In this document: piece after piece, positions 46,562 through 54,650 of the stretch
How the letters are laid out: every line of letters begins with the position of its first letter
How positions within the stretch are numbered: position 1 is the first letter of the stretch
NCBI RefSeq assembly: GCF_000023465.1
Contig: NC_014041.1
Location: 4,207,501-4,271,500 of the forward strand
Origin: Zunongwangia profunda SM-A87
GTDB taxonomy: Bacteria > Bacteroidota > Bacteroidia > Flavobacteriales > Flavobacteriaceae
DNA length: 64,000 nucleotides
Direction of reading: 5' to 3'
Translations under genes and position numbers: made by a program
The notes under the pieces: generated by a model
Told to the model about the DNA's origin: nothing
The model's database searches: none
Seen by the model: the letters and a program-made list of their open reading frames with translations, nothing else

Positions 46562-47113
46562 CTATAAGTTGTTATTATAGGATTCTATTTCGTTTAATAC
46601 GATATCTATTTTATCTTTTAATGCTGCTTTCCCATCTATTGTTAAGGTTTTACAGTTCAATAATTTCATCCAGTTTTTATGGGTTTTCAAGGACCGCCCG
46701 TCACAATGTGGATTCTCATATTGGTTGGCCCATTCTAAAAATGCTTTAGAAGTTTCCTGTATAGCTTTGTCTGCGATCAGTCTTGCTCCGTAACGTTCTT
46801 CTTCTCTCCTTTTTAATCGATCCATCCTCAATTGATTTTCTAATCTAATGAAAATGGCCAAATCGAAAGAGGTTTCCCATTCTTTTCCCCAACTTACCAG
46901 GGAGCCACTTATCACCACATTTTCAAACCTATTAAAATCTGCTTTCAGATGCTTATTTCTTTCTTGTAATTCTACCTTTTCCTGAAAAGGTGGATTGGTT
47001 TTTTTCCAATAGTAATAATCAGCATCTAAATGTTTAAAATGAGTTTGCTTTTCAATCTCAATTCCCAAGGTTGTTGTTCCAGAACCGGAAGCTCCGAATA
47101 TCAAAATTTTCAT
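46562..47113 (-). CDS. P-loop kinase-like protein with atypical Walker A
   Basis: This 183-residue protein starts MKILIFGASGSGTTTLG, a P-loop typical of small nucleotide or shikimate-type kinases, except that the lysine of GKT is replaced by threonine (GSGTTT). An acidic segment (DADYYYWKK) and an arginine-rich lid (DRLKRREEERYGAR) follow, as in adenylate-kinase-like proteins. It is often annotated as an AAA or adenylate kinase-like protein; the real substrate is unknown. It has no cotranscribed neighbour. Confidence 0.65.
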   Translation of the reverse strand: MKILIFGASGSGTTTLGIEIEKQTHFKHLDADYYYWKKTNPPFQEKVELQERNKHLKADFNRFENVVISGSLVSWGKEWETSFDLAIFIRLENQLRMDRLKRREEERYGARLIADKAIQETSKAFLEWANQYENPHCDGRSLKTHKNWMKLLNCKTLTIDGKAALKDKIDIVLNEIESYNNNL

Positions 47114-47497
47114 TCTAAATAAGGCTATTTTTGATTTGGCTAATGATGAAATACAATCAATGCTATAACCATAGTTTATTGTCCGGTTTCAAAAATAACA
47201 AAAGGAAAATTTAAAAGAGTCTTCTAAAACTAACATGAACGATGACCTGTGAATTCTTTTATAAGGTTTTATGTACTTTGTTTATATCTCGCTTTTGGTA
47301 AATATCCCGCCATATAAAATGTTCTTATGAGTTGAAAAGCTACTATTCTTTTTAAAAAAGTTTCAAATTTTTATGCTTTCCATTTTTAACTGCCTTTAAG
47401 TAAGCTTAAATTATTTGCAATTCTGTTTTGTCATAACTTGTTTATTTTTTTCAAAATGAAGAGCTAGCCCAGGTTTTAAATAGTTTTCGAACTCCCT
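47114..47497. other. Gene-free interval
   Basis: About 380 AT-rich bases between the P-loop gene and the cation exchanger gene. I see no gene, RNA, repeat or clear terminator in it. Confidence 0.5.
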
Positions 47498-48451
47498 TTA
47501 GAGTTCTTTGGCGACTAAATAAATAGTGTATATCACGTAAAAACTTAACAGCAGTAATGCTTCCCAACGATCAAGCTTTTTCCTTTTCCCAGTAAACATT
47601 GCTATGATGAGAAAAATGGTTCCTCCAATTAATATGAATAATTGCTGGTTGAAATTGGGATTGTATGCTATCGGTTTTACAAAAGAACTTATAGAAAGGA
47701 TGAGCAGCAGATTAAAAATATTTGATCCAATGACATTCCCAATAGCGATGTCACTATTCTTTTTTAAAGCTGCAACAATAGAGGTCACTAATTCTGGCAG
47801 GGAAGTTCCTGCTGCAATGATGGTTAAGCCTATAATCTTTTGACTAATCCTTAAATCTGTTGCAATGGCGATACTGTTATCAACGACTAATTTTCCACCT
47901 ATAATAAGTCCGGCCATCCCCAGAATAATCAATCCCCAAATTTTATAATTTGGTTGCGCTTTATAGGCTATCTCCTCCACTTTTTCGTGCTTTAATTGCG
48001 TAAAAACATAATAAATGAACAAACTAAAGCCGATTAACAAAACAATTCCATCAATCCTTGAAATTTCAGATTGCTGCTGACTAAAAAAATTATTAGCAAG
48101 CAACAATACAAGCACTGCGGAAACCAGGGAAATGGGTATTTCTTTCCACGCGGTGGAAGTTTGTACGGTAATAGGATAGATTAAACCTGCGATACCGAGG
48201 ATCACAAATAAATTGAAATTATTACTTCCTATAATATTCCCAAATACAATGTCGGGCAGTCCATCAAATGAGGCAACAGAATTTATTACTAATTCGGGAG
48301 CAGAAGTTCCAAAAGCTACAATCGTCAAGCCAATAACAAGATCTGAAACTTTGTTTTTTTTGGCTAAAGCAGAAGCGCCTTCCACCAGCCAATTCGCACC
48401 AAAAATAAGGCCAGCAAAACCTAAAATAATCAATAAGGAAGCTATAAGCAT
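47498..48451 (-). CDS. Calcium/sodium antiporter (CaCA family, YrbG-like)
   Basis: The protein has about 10 membrane segments and the two alpha repeats of K+-dependent-type Na+/Ca2+ exchangers: FGTSAPELVINS with GNIIGSNNFNL, and AGTSLPELVTSI with GNVIGSNIFNL. It would export Ca2+ against Na+ or H+. I choose ATG 48449-48451 (MLIASLLIILGFAG), which puts the first helix at the N-terminus; an upstream in-frame start at 48529 adds a less likely 26-residue leader. Length is then 317 residues. Confidence 0.9.
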   Translation of the reverse strand: MLIASLLIILGFAGLIFGANWLVEGASALAKKNKVSDLVIGLTIVAFGTSAPELVINSVASFDGLPDIVFGNIIGSNNFNLFVILGIAGLIYPITVQTSTAWKEIPISLVSAVLVLLLANNFFSQQQSEISRIDGIVLLIGFSLFIYYVFTQLKHEKVEEIAYKAQPNYKIWGLIILGMAGLIIGGKLVVDNSIAIATDLRISQKIIGLTIIAAGTSLPELVTSIVAALKKNSDIAIGNVIGSNIFNLLLILSISSFVKPIAYNPNFNQQLFILIGGTIFLIIAMFTGKRKKLDRWEALLLLSFYVIYTIYLVAKEL

Positions 48452-48676
48452 TTCTATCTCGTATTCATTGTAAATCACCACGTCACATATAAAAAACTTG
48501 TTGTGCGTGATGATGATAAAACTAATCAAAAATCAATCACACCCTATTATTGATTCTCTTAAAATACTTTTGAAATTCTTATTTTTGAAAAGCTATATTT
48601 TCAGCTTTAAAACTAGAACAAATCACTTATCAACGTTTGTGGCCAGTAATATTATTGATTATTTTTCTGCTGTCTT

Positions 48677-49447
48677 TTAGTGAAAGGATTGTCTGAAGGA
48701 GAAAGTTGAGTCTTGGCCTTGAAAAGTTTGCTGAATGATTGTGAATGTTCAAAACCTAATTCATAAGCAATTTCGCGGATAGCTTGGTTAGAAGTCGATA
48801 ATCTTTGTTTGGCTTCGCTAATCAATTTATCGTGAATATGTTGTTGTGTGCTCTGACCTGTTAATGATTTCAATAAGTTACTCAAATAGTTGGCGAGATG
48901 TTCAGTGTATCAGAAATATATTGAACGGTAGGTATGCCTTTAGTGATTAAATCGTCACTCTTAAAGTAGTGATTCAGCGTATGCTCCAAAGCATCTAAAA
49001 TTCTATGATTGGCAATCTTACGGGTGATAAACTGCCTTTGGTAAAACCTTTCAGCGTAATTTAATAGGGTCTCCATTTGAGAAATAATAATGCGTTGACT
49101 AAATTTATCAATATTGTTATGGTATTCTTGTTTGATGTTTTCAATAATGCCATTGATGATCCGTTCCTCTTTATCTGATAGAAACAGGGCTTCATTTACG
49201 GTATAATTAAAATAATCATACTGCTTTATAGTTTTTGATAAAGGAGTATTCCAAAAAAATCGGGATGAATAAGTAACAACCATCCTTGCATTCTTTTAAG
49301 TTCGTCTTGGGAATACTCTATCTTTAAAACCTGATTGGGCGCGATAAAATACATTAAACCTTCATCAAAATCATATTCGCTTTGGCCATAACTGAACTTA
49401 CCATTAAAATTCCTTTTTAAAGAGATTGAATAGTAATCCAACACCAT
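48677..49447 (-). pseudogene. AraC-family regulator, broken by three frame lesions and 5' truncated
   Basis: Three consecutive minus-strand frames together encode one AraC-type regulator. The first (from 49447) covers DYYSISLKR to LLIHPDFF; the second runs from FFWNTPLSKTIKQYD to DTLNISP; the third runs from NLLKSLTGQSTQQHIH through the HTH IREIAYELGFEHSQSFSKLFK. Breaks are a T-run slip at about 49253-49259, loss of one A at about 48890 (CCAACT for CCAAACT), and a ~7-base loss near 48699 that separates LSP from the normal ending FRQSFH (original stop 48677-48679). The usual first ~40 residues are also missing. It is no longer functional. Confidence 0.85.
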
Positions 49448-49517
49448 ATTGATGGGGTCGCTGTGATGCGTTTTCCCTTAAACATCTCTTTTTTTTCGTT
49501 GCAACCATGGGGCGCAA

Positions 49518-49548
49518 TCAAGATTGTGTCCACAGACACACATCTTGA
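49518..49548. repeat. Isolated near-perfect hairpin
   Basis: TCAAGATTGTGTC (49518-49530) and GACACA plus ATCTTGA (49535-49548, one bulged C) form a 13-bp stem with loop CACA. There is no T tail, so it is not an ordinary terminator. It lies between the HEPN gene and the broken AraC gene. Confidence 0.55.
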
Positions 49549-49625
49549 ATTAGCACGTAATTTGTAATCTTGTATTTAATTTTTAAACATGTCCACTAAT
49601 CAAACAACCATATTTAATACATCAA

Positions 49626-50471
49626 TTAGATGTTATGAATTTTGGCTAATTCAGTTAATCGTTTCATTCCTTCAACACGTACAGCTTTTAAAAATTTAAA
49701 TGCCAAATCGGAAGCATAATATCCGTCCTCTATGGTGATATGATGAAGCGATTTATAATTTAAATTGTATTGCGCATGGCATAATAGATTATAAACTCGT
49801 TGAGATCGAAAGGAATGTTTAGGAAGAACAATTTTTATACTCTTACTAAAGTTCTGGCATAGATGAATCATATAATCTAAATCAAATACGGGTGGCTTAT
49901 ATTCCCAATAAACCCAAAGTAGCGCTGCACAGGTTTGTGAAATAGCTTGATTCGCTAAAAGAAGTTTTGCGGGTTCGCTATAGGTATCTTCACTCACATC
50001 CAATTTACTATTAAAGTATTCTGCTTTACTCATTCTAGACTTCCAACGCTCTTGTATTCGTTGATACATTACAGGATGGCTATTATATCCGGTAAGAAAA
50101 AGAGGACTTTCTTGAAAAATTCTATTATTCTCATTTAAAACTAAACCTAAGAAATTGTCTCCTTCAGTCAATCGGTTTTTAATCTCATTCAAGGTATAAT
50201 GAATGCTAAAAAGCTTTACTTGTTGCTTCATTTTGGTAAATACCTTACCCATAAAATCCTTTGGATCGTTGATATAAGATTTACTTACAATGAGAAGTGT
50301 AATTTCCCAATTTTTATTTTTAGTTGTATTTTTCATATCATTGAAGTAATAATAAGTTTTATGTTCATTAGTTCGTATGCCTATCCAATACATTGAATGA
50401 ACATCTGTAATAGATTTAATTACAGTTATTAGTTTCTTTAGAATAGCTTCTGGTAAATTGGCTGAGTTCAT
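49626..50471 (-). CDS. HEPN-domain protein with possible degenerate nucleotidyltransferase half
   Basis: The 281-residue protein resembles Bacteroidota HEPN proteins. The C-terminal half reads AKLLLANQAISQTCAALLWVY, DLDYMIHLCQNFS and RVYNLLCHAQYNLNYKS, the last with an Rx6H spacing. The N-terminal half (WEITLLIVSK, EIKNRLTEGDNFLGLVL, NRIFQES) is laid out like a MNT-type nucleotidyltransferase domain but lacks the GSxxxR catalytic motif. HEPN and MNT proteins often form toxin-antitoxin pairs. A fused, possibly regulatory version is inference. No partner gene is adjacent on its strand. Confidence 0.6.
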   Translation of the reverse strand: MNSANLPEAILKKLITVIKSITDVHSMYWIGIRTNEHKTYYYFNDMKNTTKNKNWEITLLIVSKSYINDPKDFMGKVFTKMKQQVKLFSIHYTLNEIKNRLTEGDNFLGLVLNENNRIFQESPLFLTGYNSHPVMYQRIQERWKSRMSKAEYFNSKLDVSEDTYSEPAKLLLANQAISQTCAALLWVYWEYKPPVFDLDYMIHLCQNFSKSIKIVLPKHSFRSQRVYNLLCHAQYNLNYKSLHHITIEDGYYASDLAFKFLKAVRVEGMKRLTELAKIHNI

Positions 50472-50649
50472 AATTTAAGATTTAGGTGGATAATGAGGAT
50501 TTCCATAATTTGGGCTAACGCAAATTCTATAACTTTGGGTGGATGCAAATTGGTGAGCATAGATCAAAAGATGTTAAAGTGAAACTTCAGTGATGGTCAA
50601 TGAGCCTTCAAGTTTTAAAAAGAAGTGACCGTAGCGAACCAGAACGACC

Positions 50650-50681
50650 AGTAAAAAACAACCCAAAACTTGTTTTTTACT
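50650..50681. repeat. 12-bp inverted repeat upstream of the XRE gene
   Basis: AGTAAAAAACAA at 50650-50661 and TTGTTTTTTACT at 50670-50681 form a perfect stem with an 8-base loop. It lies 38 bases before the promoter element of the XRE regulator, so it could be an operator, or the end of an element to the left. The stem is A/T rich. Confidence 0.55.
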
Positions 50682-50718
50682 GCAAAGAGTGAGGAGTGCA
50701 ATTTTTAAAAAGAATGTT

Positions 50719-50726
50719 TATCTTTG
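50719..50726 (+). promoter_or_regulatory. -7 element next to the XRE start codon
   Basis: TATCTTTG fits TAnnTTTG exactly. It ends only 5 bases before ATG 50732, so transcription would begin at or about the start codon, which implies a leaderless mRNA. Confidence 0.55.
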
Positions 50727-50731
50727 AGATT

Positions 50732-51154
50732 ATGAGCACAGCAACAAAAACCAGTCATATCGGTAGAAAGATCAGCCGAATCAGAGAACTTCGAGGAATG
50801 AAGCAAGAAGCCCTTGCCGCAGAATTAGGAATCAGTCAGCAGAGTGTATCCAGCTTAGAACAAAGCGAGCATATTGAAGATGAAAAGTTGGAGAAAGTGG
50901 CTAAGGTATTAGGAGTGAGTAAAGAAGCAATTAAGAATTTTTCTGAGGAAAAAGCAATTAATTTTTTCAACAGTATATATGAAAATAATTTCACTAATAG
51001 TCAGGGTACTACTTTTGGAAATAATTTAGGAACATTTAATCCTATAGATAAGATAGTAGAACTTTATCAAGAAAAAGAAAAACTCTACGAAAGAATATTG
51101 CAAGCAGAAAAGGATAAAGTGGCTTATTTAGAAAAATTATTAGATAAGAAATAG
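50732..51154 (+). CDS. XRE-family helix-turn-helix regulator
   Basis: This 140-residue protein (from ATG 50732) has an N-terminal lambda-repressor-type HTH: RKISRIRELRGMKQEALAAELGISQQSVSSLEQ at about residues 10-42. A helical C-terminal part follows (KIVELYQEKEKLYERILQAEK), likely coiled coil for dimerisation. An ORF extension to 50696 is unlikely because the promoter element lies within it. The gene precedes a large HEPN protein on the same strand, with two terminators between, so it may regulate the locus but is not cotranscribed with it. Confidence 0.85.
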   Translation: MSTATKTSHIGRKISRIRELRGMKQEALAAELGISQQSVSSLEQSEHIEDEKLEKVAKVLGVSKEAIKNFSEEKAINFFNSIYENNFTNSQGTTFGNNLGTFNPIDKIVELYQEKEKLYERILQAEKDKVAYLEKLLDKK

Positions 51155-51180
51155 TGAAGAAGAAAATAGTTAAGATTTGA

Positions 51181-51226
51181 AAAAGTGTCGATAACTGGAT
51201 TAATCTTCGAGTAAATCGGCACTTTT
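51181..51226 (+). terminator. Terminator after the XRE gene
   Basis: AAAAGTGTCGAT at 51181-51192 pairs (one G-T pair) with ATCGGCACTTTT at 51215-51226, followed by T residues. The loop is 22 bases. Confidence 0.65.
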
Positions 51227-51253
51227 TTCATATACAATAACATTTAACGTAAA

Positions 51254-51278
51254 AAAGGCTAGATTATAGCTAGCCTTT
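51254..51278 (+). terminator. Second terminator-like hairpin
   Basis: AAAGGCTAG at 51254-51262 and CTAGCCTTT at 51270-51278 form a perfect 9-bp stem with a 7-base loop. T-rich sequence follows and an A run precedes it. Confidence 0.7.
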
Positions 51279-51285
51279 GTTTCTT

Positions 51286-51336
51286 AGGGGAAGGAACGAA
51301 CTTAGTTATGAAACTAGAGGAACATTCCAAACCCCT
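51286..51336. promoter_or_regulatory. Imperfect palindrome upstream of the large HEPN gene
   Basis: AGGGG (51286-51290) and CCCCT (51332-51336), with inner GGAA (51293-51296) and TTCC (51325-51328), are symmetrically placed around an AT-rich centre. It ends 5 bases before the -7 element TATCTTTG of the HEPN gene. An operator or small RNA structure is possible. Confidence 0.35.
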
Positions 51337-51341
51337 TTCTT

Positions 51342-51349
51342 TATCTTTG
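51342..51349 (+). promoter_or_regulatory. Probable -7 element of the large HEPN gene
   Basis: TATCTTTG fits TAnnTTTG. A transcript would start near 51355, which allows initiation at ATG 51399 (about 44-base leader) or at TTG 51366. Confidence 0.45.
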
Positions 51350-51398
51350 GTATTTTCAATCTTATTTGAAAAACAAATATACTAAAATCTATTCTAAA

Positions 51399-53159
51399 AT
51401 GCAGAAATTAAATTTTAACTATCAGCCTAATGATTTGCAACGAATTTTTGTAGAAAAAGGACTAGAATTACTTTATAAAGATACAATTGATAGCTATAGA
51501 TTACGATTACATAACCCTAAATCCATAATAGAAGAATTAGTTAATAATTGTATCTCTGCTAGGAATGGTCATCTAACTAACAATGAGTATACAATCAATA
51601 CAGCTTCTGAAACAAGGAAAATTTTAGAGAAAAAAGAAGATGCTTTAAATTTTCAAACAATAAGTAGAGAATATTACTTAGAACTTTTAAAATCAGTAAA
51701 AAAGCAGCATTATAACGTAGTTATTCAAGCTTCAAATTTAATTCTTAAAGAGAATAGAAATTATCAGGAATTACTAATTCAAAAATTAGAAGAATATTTC
51801 CAAAATTATGACCCAGAAAAAGATTTGTTTGAATCTGATATAAAACATTTTCTTTTAATTGTTCATTATTTAATAATTGAATACATAAATCTAGGATACA
51901 CAAAACAATATTTATATCACTACTTTAGAACGATATTTGTGTATACTGGTGATAACTTATTAACCTTTAATAATAGATTTGAAATATGGAAAAATCTCTG
52001 TATTAAGGAGAAAGAAAAATTTACAGTTATTGTAGAAATATTGGGAGAATCATTTCAACACAAGACACTTCAAAGTATAAATTCCAATTATACGCCTGTA
52101 AATGCCAGATTTAGAAATTTAATACCTGAATCAACTTCTGAGAAAGTTAGGAATTATTTAGAAGAAAAAAAGAATAGTAATCTTATAGCTCTAGAACTAA
52201 AAGCTCTTGATCATTTTAAATCAATAGAATTAGCACGATCAATAATAGCATCAGATCTGGATATTTATCATTTAGGCTATAATAATCAATTATTTCGCAT
52301 TGATGATAACGGAGCGATTATTGGCAGCATACAACCCGAAAAAGCATCTACTGTTCCAATAAACTACCAACTTGATGGATATATTCGTAGTAGTAAGAAA
52401 GTTTTTAATAAATCACTAGAAAAAATCAAACTACTTAAAATTAACAATGTAAGTGAGGAATCAATAGATAAAATAATCTCAGCAGTTCGTTATTTAAGGA
52501 CTGGATCTGAATCTCCAGAATTAGAAACAAAACTTTTAAATTATTGGATTGGTCTTGAATACATTTTCACCCTGTTTAATAGTCAAGAAAAGACGATTGA
52601 TGTAATGCGAAGATATTTACCTACTTGCCACGGGGTTATTTATATTAAAAGAAATTTGTATGATTTTCATAAAGCTCTTAAAAGAATTGGAATTTCTCAC
52701 CAAATCGAAGAATATAATGATAACATGCAATATCTAACCAAGTTTCGAACATATGATGAAATTAAAGGTGCAAGCACAAATCAACTTATAAAATTTAGGT
52801 CTTCATTTTATCAAAAGCTGGTAAGTGATCCAAGCAATATTAATAGATCACTAGAAAAACATCAGGAAAATCTCATCTGGAATATTACTAGGCTCTATAA
52901 GATTAGAAATGAAATTGTTCATAATGCTGCGGTAACTGATAATATTTCTGTTAATGTTTCTCACTTGAAATATTATCTAACTTTTATACTTAATTCGCTT
53001 ATGGATTTTATGTCCAACTCACCTATAGATATTGACGGAGATCAAAAAATAACAATAGAAGATTATTTTATCTCACAGACTATTATTTTTGGAGCCTTAA
53101 AAGGTCAAAAAGTGAATGAGTATCTTAAAGTCAATAATCCTATGGAGTCATTATCTTAA
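51399..53159 (+). CDS. Large protein with C-terminal HEPN (Apea-like) domain
   Basis: I do not recognise this 586-residue protein as a whole. Near the C-terminus it has IRNEIVHNA, the RxxxxH motif of HEPN ribonucleases (Arg 503, His 508 from ATG 51399), with helical flanks NLIWNITRLYKI and LKYYLTFILNSLMDF, as in Apea-like HEPN proteins. After it comes DIDGDQKITIED, which resembles an EF-hand calcium loop. The first ~450 residues are helical, Lys/Asn/Ile-rich and featureless. A TTG at 51366 would add 11 residues. The XRE regulator lies upstream. RNase or abortive-infection activity is inference. Confidence 0.6.
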   Translation: MQKLNFNYQPNDLQRIFVEKGLELLYKDTIDSYRLRLHNPKSIIEELVNNCISARNGHLTNNEYTINTASETRKILEKKEDALNFQTISREYYLELLKSVKKQHYNVVIQASNLILKENRNYQELLIQKLEEYFQNYDPEKDLFESDIKHFLLIVHYLIIEYINLGYTKQYLYHYFRTIFVYTGDNLLTFNNRFEIWKNLCIKEKEKFTVIVEILGESFQHKTLQSINSNYTPVNARFRNLIPESTSEKVRNYLEEKKNSNLIALELKALDHFKSIELARSIIASDLDIYHLGYNNQLFRIDDNGAIIGSIQPEKASTVPINYQLDGYIRSSKKVFNKSLEKIKLLKINNVSEESIDKIISAVRYLRTGSESPELETKLLNYWIGLEYIFTLFNSQEKTIDVMRRYLPTCHGVIYIKRNLYDFHKALKRIGISHQIEEYNDNMQYLTKFRTYDEIKGASTNQLIKFRSSFYQKLVSDPSNINRSLEKHQENLIWNITRLYKIRNEIVHNAAVTDNISVNVSHLKYYLTFILNSLMDFMSNSPIDIDGDQKITIEDYFISQTIIFGALKGQKVNEYLKVNNPMESLS

Positions 53160-53286
53160 TTATAATAACTAACAAATCAATTTAATCCTTAATATAGAAT
53201 ATTAAAGAAAAATTGAAATTTCTGTTTTTTCGAAAAATGTAAGTTTATTTATAAATTTGTTATAAACTGTATTAATTACAGACAGT

Positions 53287-53601
53287 ATGAAAGAATGCCT
53301 TCTATGCAACAACGAAGCTGATAAAAAGGATCTTCTTATTATATCTCATTTTCTAATAAAACGAATTGATAATGAAGAAAGATCTAGCGAAAGAGACAAG
53401 GAATCAGTTAGGATTTCAAATAACGGAAGATGTAACTGAATCATATTTTGGAAAAGCTATTCTACCCGAAAATTGGAAGAATTATATGGAGAAGTAACAG
53501 ATGAACTTATAGCAAATAACAAATTTGGTGGCTATATAGCTGATTTCTTACATGAAAAATTAAAGAAAAATTTAAGTAATGAACACAGAACTTTCACCTG
53601 A
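53287..53601 (+). pseudogene. Decayed CxxC (HNH-like) protein gene
   Basis: The first frame reads MKECLLCNNEADKKDLLIIS with a CxxC knuckle and stops early. Two other frames continue the same protein: LGFQITEDVTESYFGKAILPE, then KLEELYGEVTDELIANN. The breaks are a ~4-base insertion near 53402 and a lost A near 53468 (GAAAATTGG for GAAAAATTGG). The N-terminal pattern CxxC..NEADK..H recalls small HNH-type zinc proteins, a family call from memory. The 3' end runs into the next gene. It is a remnant. Confidence 0.65.
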
Positions 53602-53959
53602 TGCAATAGCACACATGAACAATATTATTAGCACTTTAAATTTGAAAAGTCAAGTTCACTCACCTCCAGCCAACAAAAATGATTTAAAGTTAGCTTTTGC
53701 TCAATTAAAAAATTGGGATATTATTAAAGTTAAAGGTGTAGGTAATAATGCAAACTTTTATATAACATCCACTAATTTTAATGAAGCCAGATTAAAAGGA
53801 ATTGTAAAATTTATTAAAGATAAAAATTCCGAACTTAATCCGTCATGGTTAAAAAGACAGTGGGATTATTGGAGTAATAATAATTTAATAGCTGGATTTA
53901 TTGGGGGAATTATTAGTGGTACGCTAACTTATATAGTAATTGAATATTTTATAAAATAA
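53579..53959 (+). CDS. Hypothetical protein with C-terminal membrane anchor
   Basis: I do not recognise this 126-residue protein. Residues 1-75 look like a small winged-helix-like domain (LKLAFAQLKNWDIIKVKG, then NFYITSTNFNEARL). A single helix at the C-terminus (NLIAGFIGGIISGTLTYIVIEYFIK) would anchor it in the membrane with the domain facing the cytoplasm. The start ATG 53579 lies in the tail of the decayed CxxC gene. A second membrane gene begins 4 bp after its stop, so the two are probably coexpressed. Confidence 0.55.
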   Translation: MNTELSPDAIAHMNNIISTLNLKSQVHSPPANKNDLKLAFAQLKNWDIIKVKGVGNNANFYITSTNFNEARLKGIVKFIKDKNSELNPSWLKRQWDYWSNNNLIAGFIGGIISGTLTYIVIEYFIK

Positions 53960-53963
53960 ATAT

Positions 53964-54440
53964 ATGTCTGATTTAAATAAATTAGCAAATGAACATATTA
54001 ACAGAATGACTGATGCCCAGAAATCAGTTTATGAGCAAGAATGCTTGAGATTGGAAAAACATTTTGGATTCTTTAGATGGTTGTTACTTACCACTTTTGC
54101 ATTCTCAACAGTTATTATTGGTTTCACTGACTTTTTGAAGCTACAGATCTACTTACAAATTATCCATATAATTTGTTATGGATTGACATGCTATTTAATA
54201 GTAAGAATAGCAGGTTATATTCAAACGGAACCAAATAGATTTAGAATTCTTGCTGTAGGGTACAATAAGGCTATAATGGAAATCATGAAAGGATATAATG
54301 TAGATTATTTGTATCATAAAGATTTAAATAGCGAAGAGTATAAAATGGAAAAACACATTTATAAATATTTTTATATTTTAATATCATTATATTTTTTTCG
54401 ATTTGTACTACCCTTTTTAGAAACCTTTTTACCTTGCTAA
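53964..54440 (+). CDS. Hypothetical membrane protein, three helices
   Basis: I do not recognise this 158-residue protein. Predicted membrane segments by eye are FRWLLLTTFAFSTVIIGF, IIHIICYGLTCYLIVRIAGYI and FYILISLYFFRFVLPFL, with a soluble loop carrying MEIMKGYNVDYLYHKDL. It lies 4 bp after the anchored wHTH-like protein. Coupled small membrane proteins behind a HEPN protein are of a type seen in defence loci, but that is only context. Confidence 0.55.
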   Translation: MSDLNKLANEHINRMTDAQKSVYEQECLRLEKHFGFFRWLLLTTFAFSTVIIGFTDFLKLQIYLQIIHIICYGLTCYLIVRIAGYIQTEPNRFRILAVGYNKAIMEIMKGYNVDYLYHKDLNSEEYKMEKHIYKYFYILISLYFFRFVLPFLETFLPC

Positions 54441-54650
54441 AACAGGATAAAAATTTATAGAAAAAATCAATTTTAACTATAGCTGTTTATAAAGATAATA
54501 ATCAGAAGTTAGACATGAAATAAAATGCGTAATTTTGAATTTGTAAAACGTTGATTCAGGAATATTTATAATATAACTCAAAATGAGGGGTATTTTTAAT
54601 TAATAGTACTGGACAACAACTTTTGAACCTTGAACTTTTAAACTTTAAAC

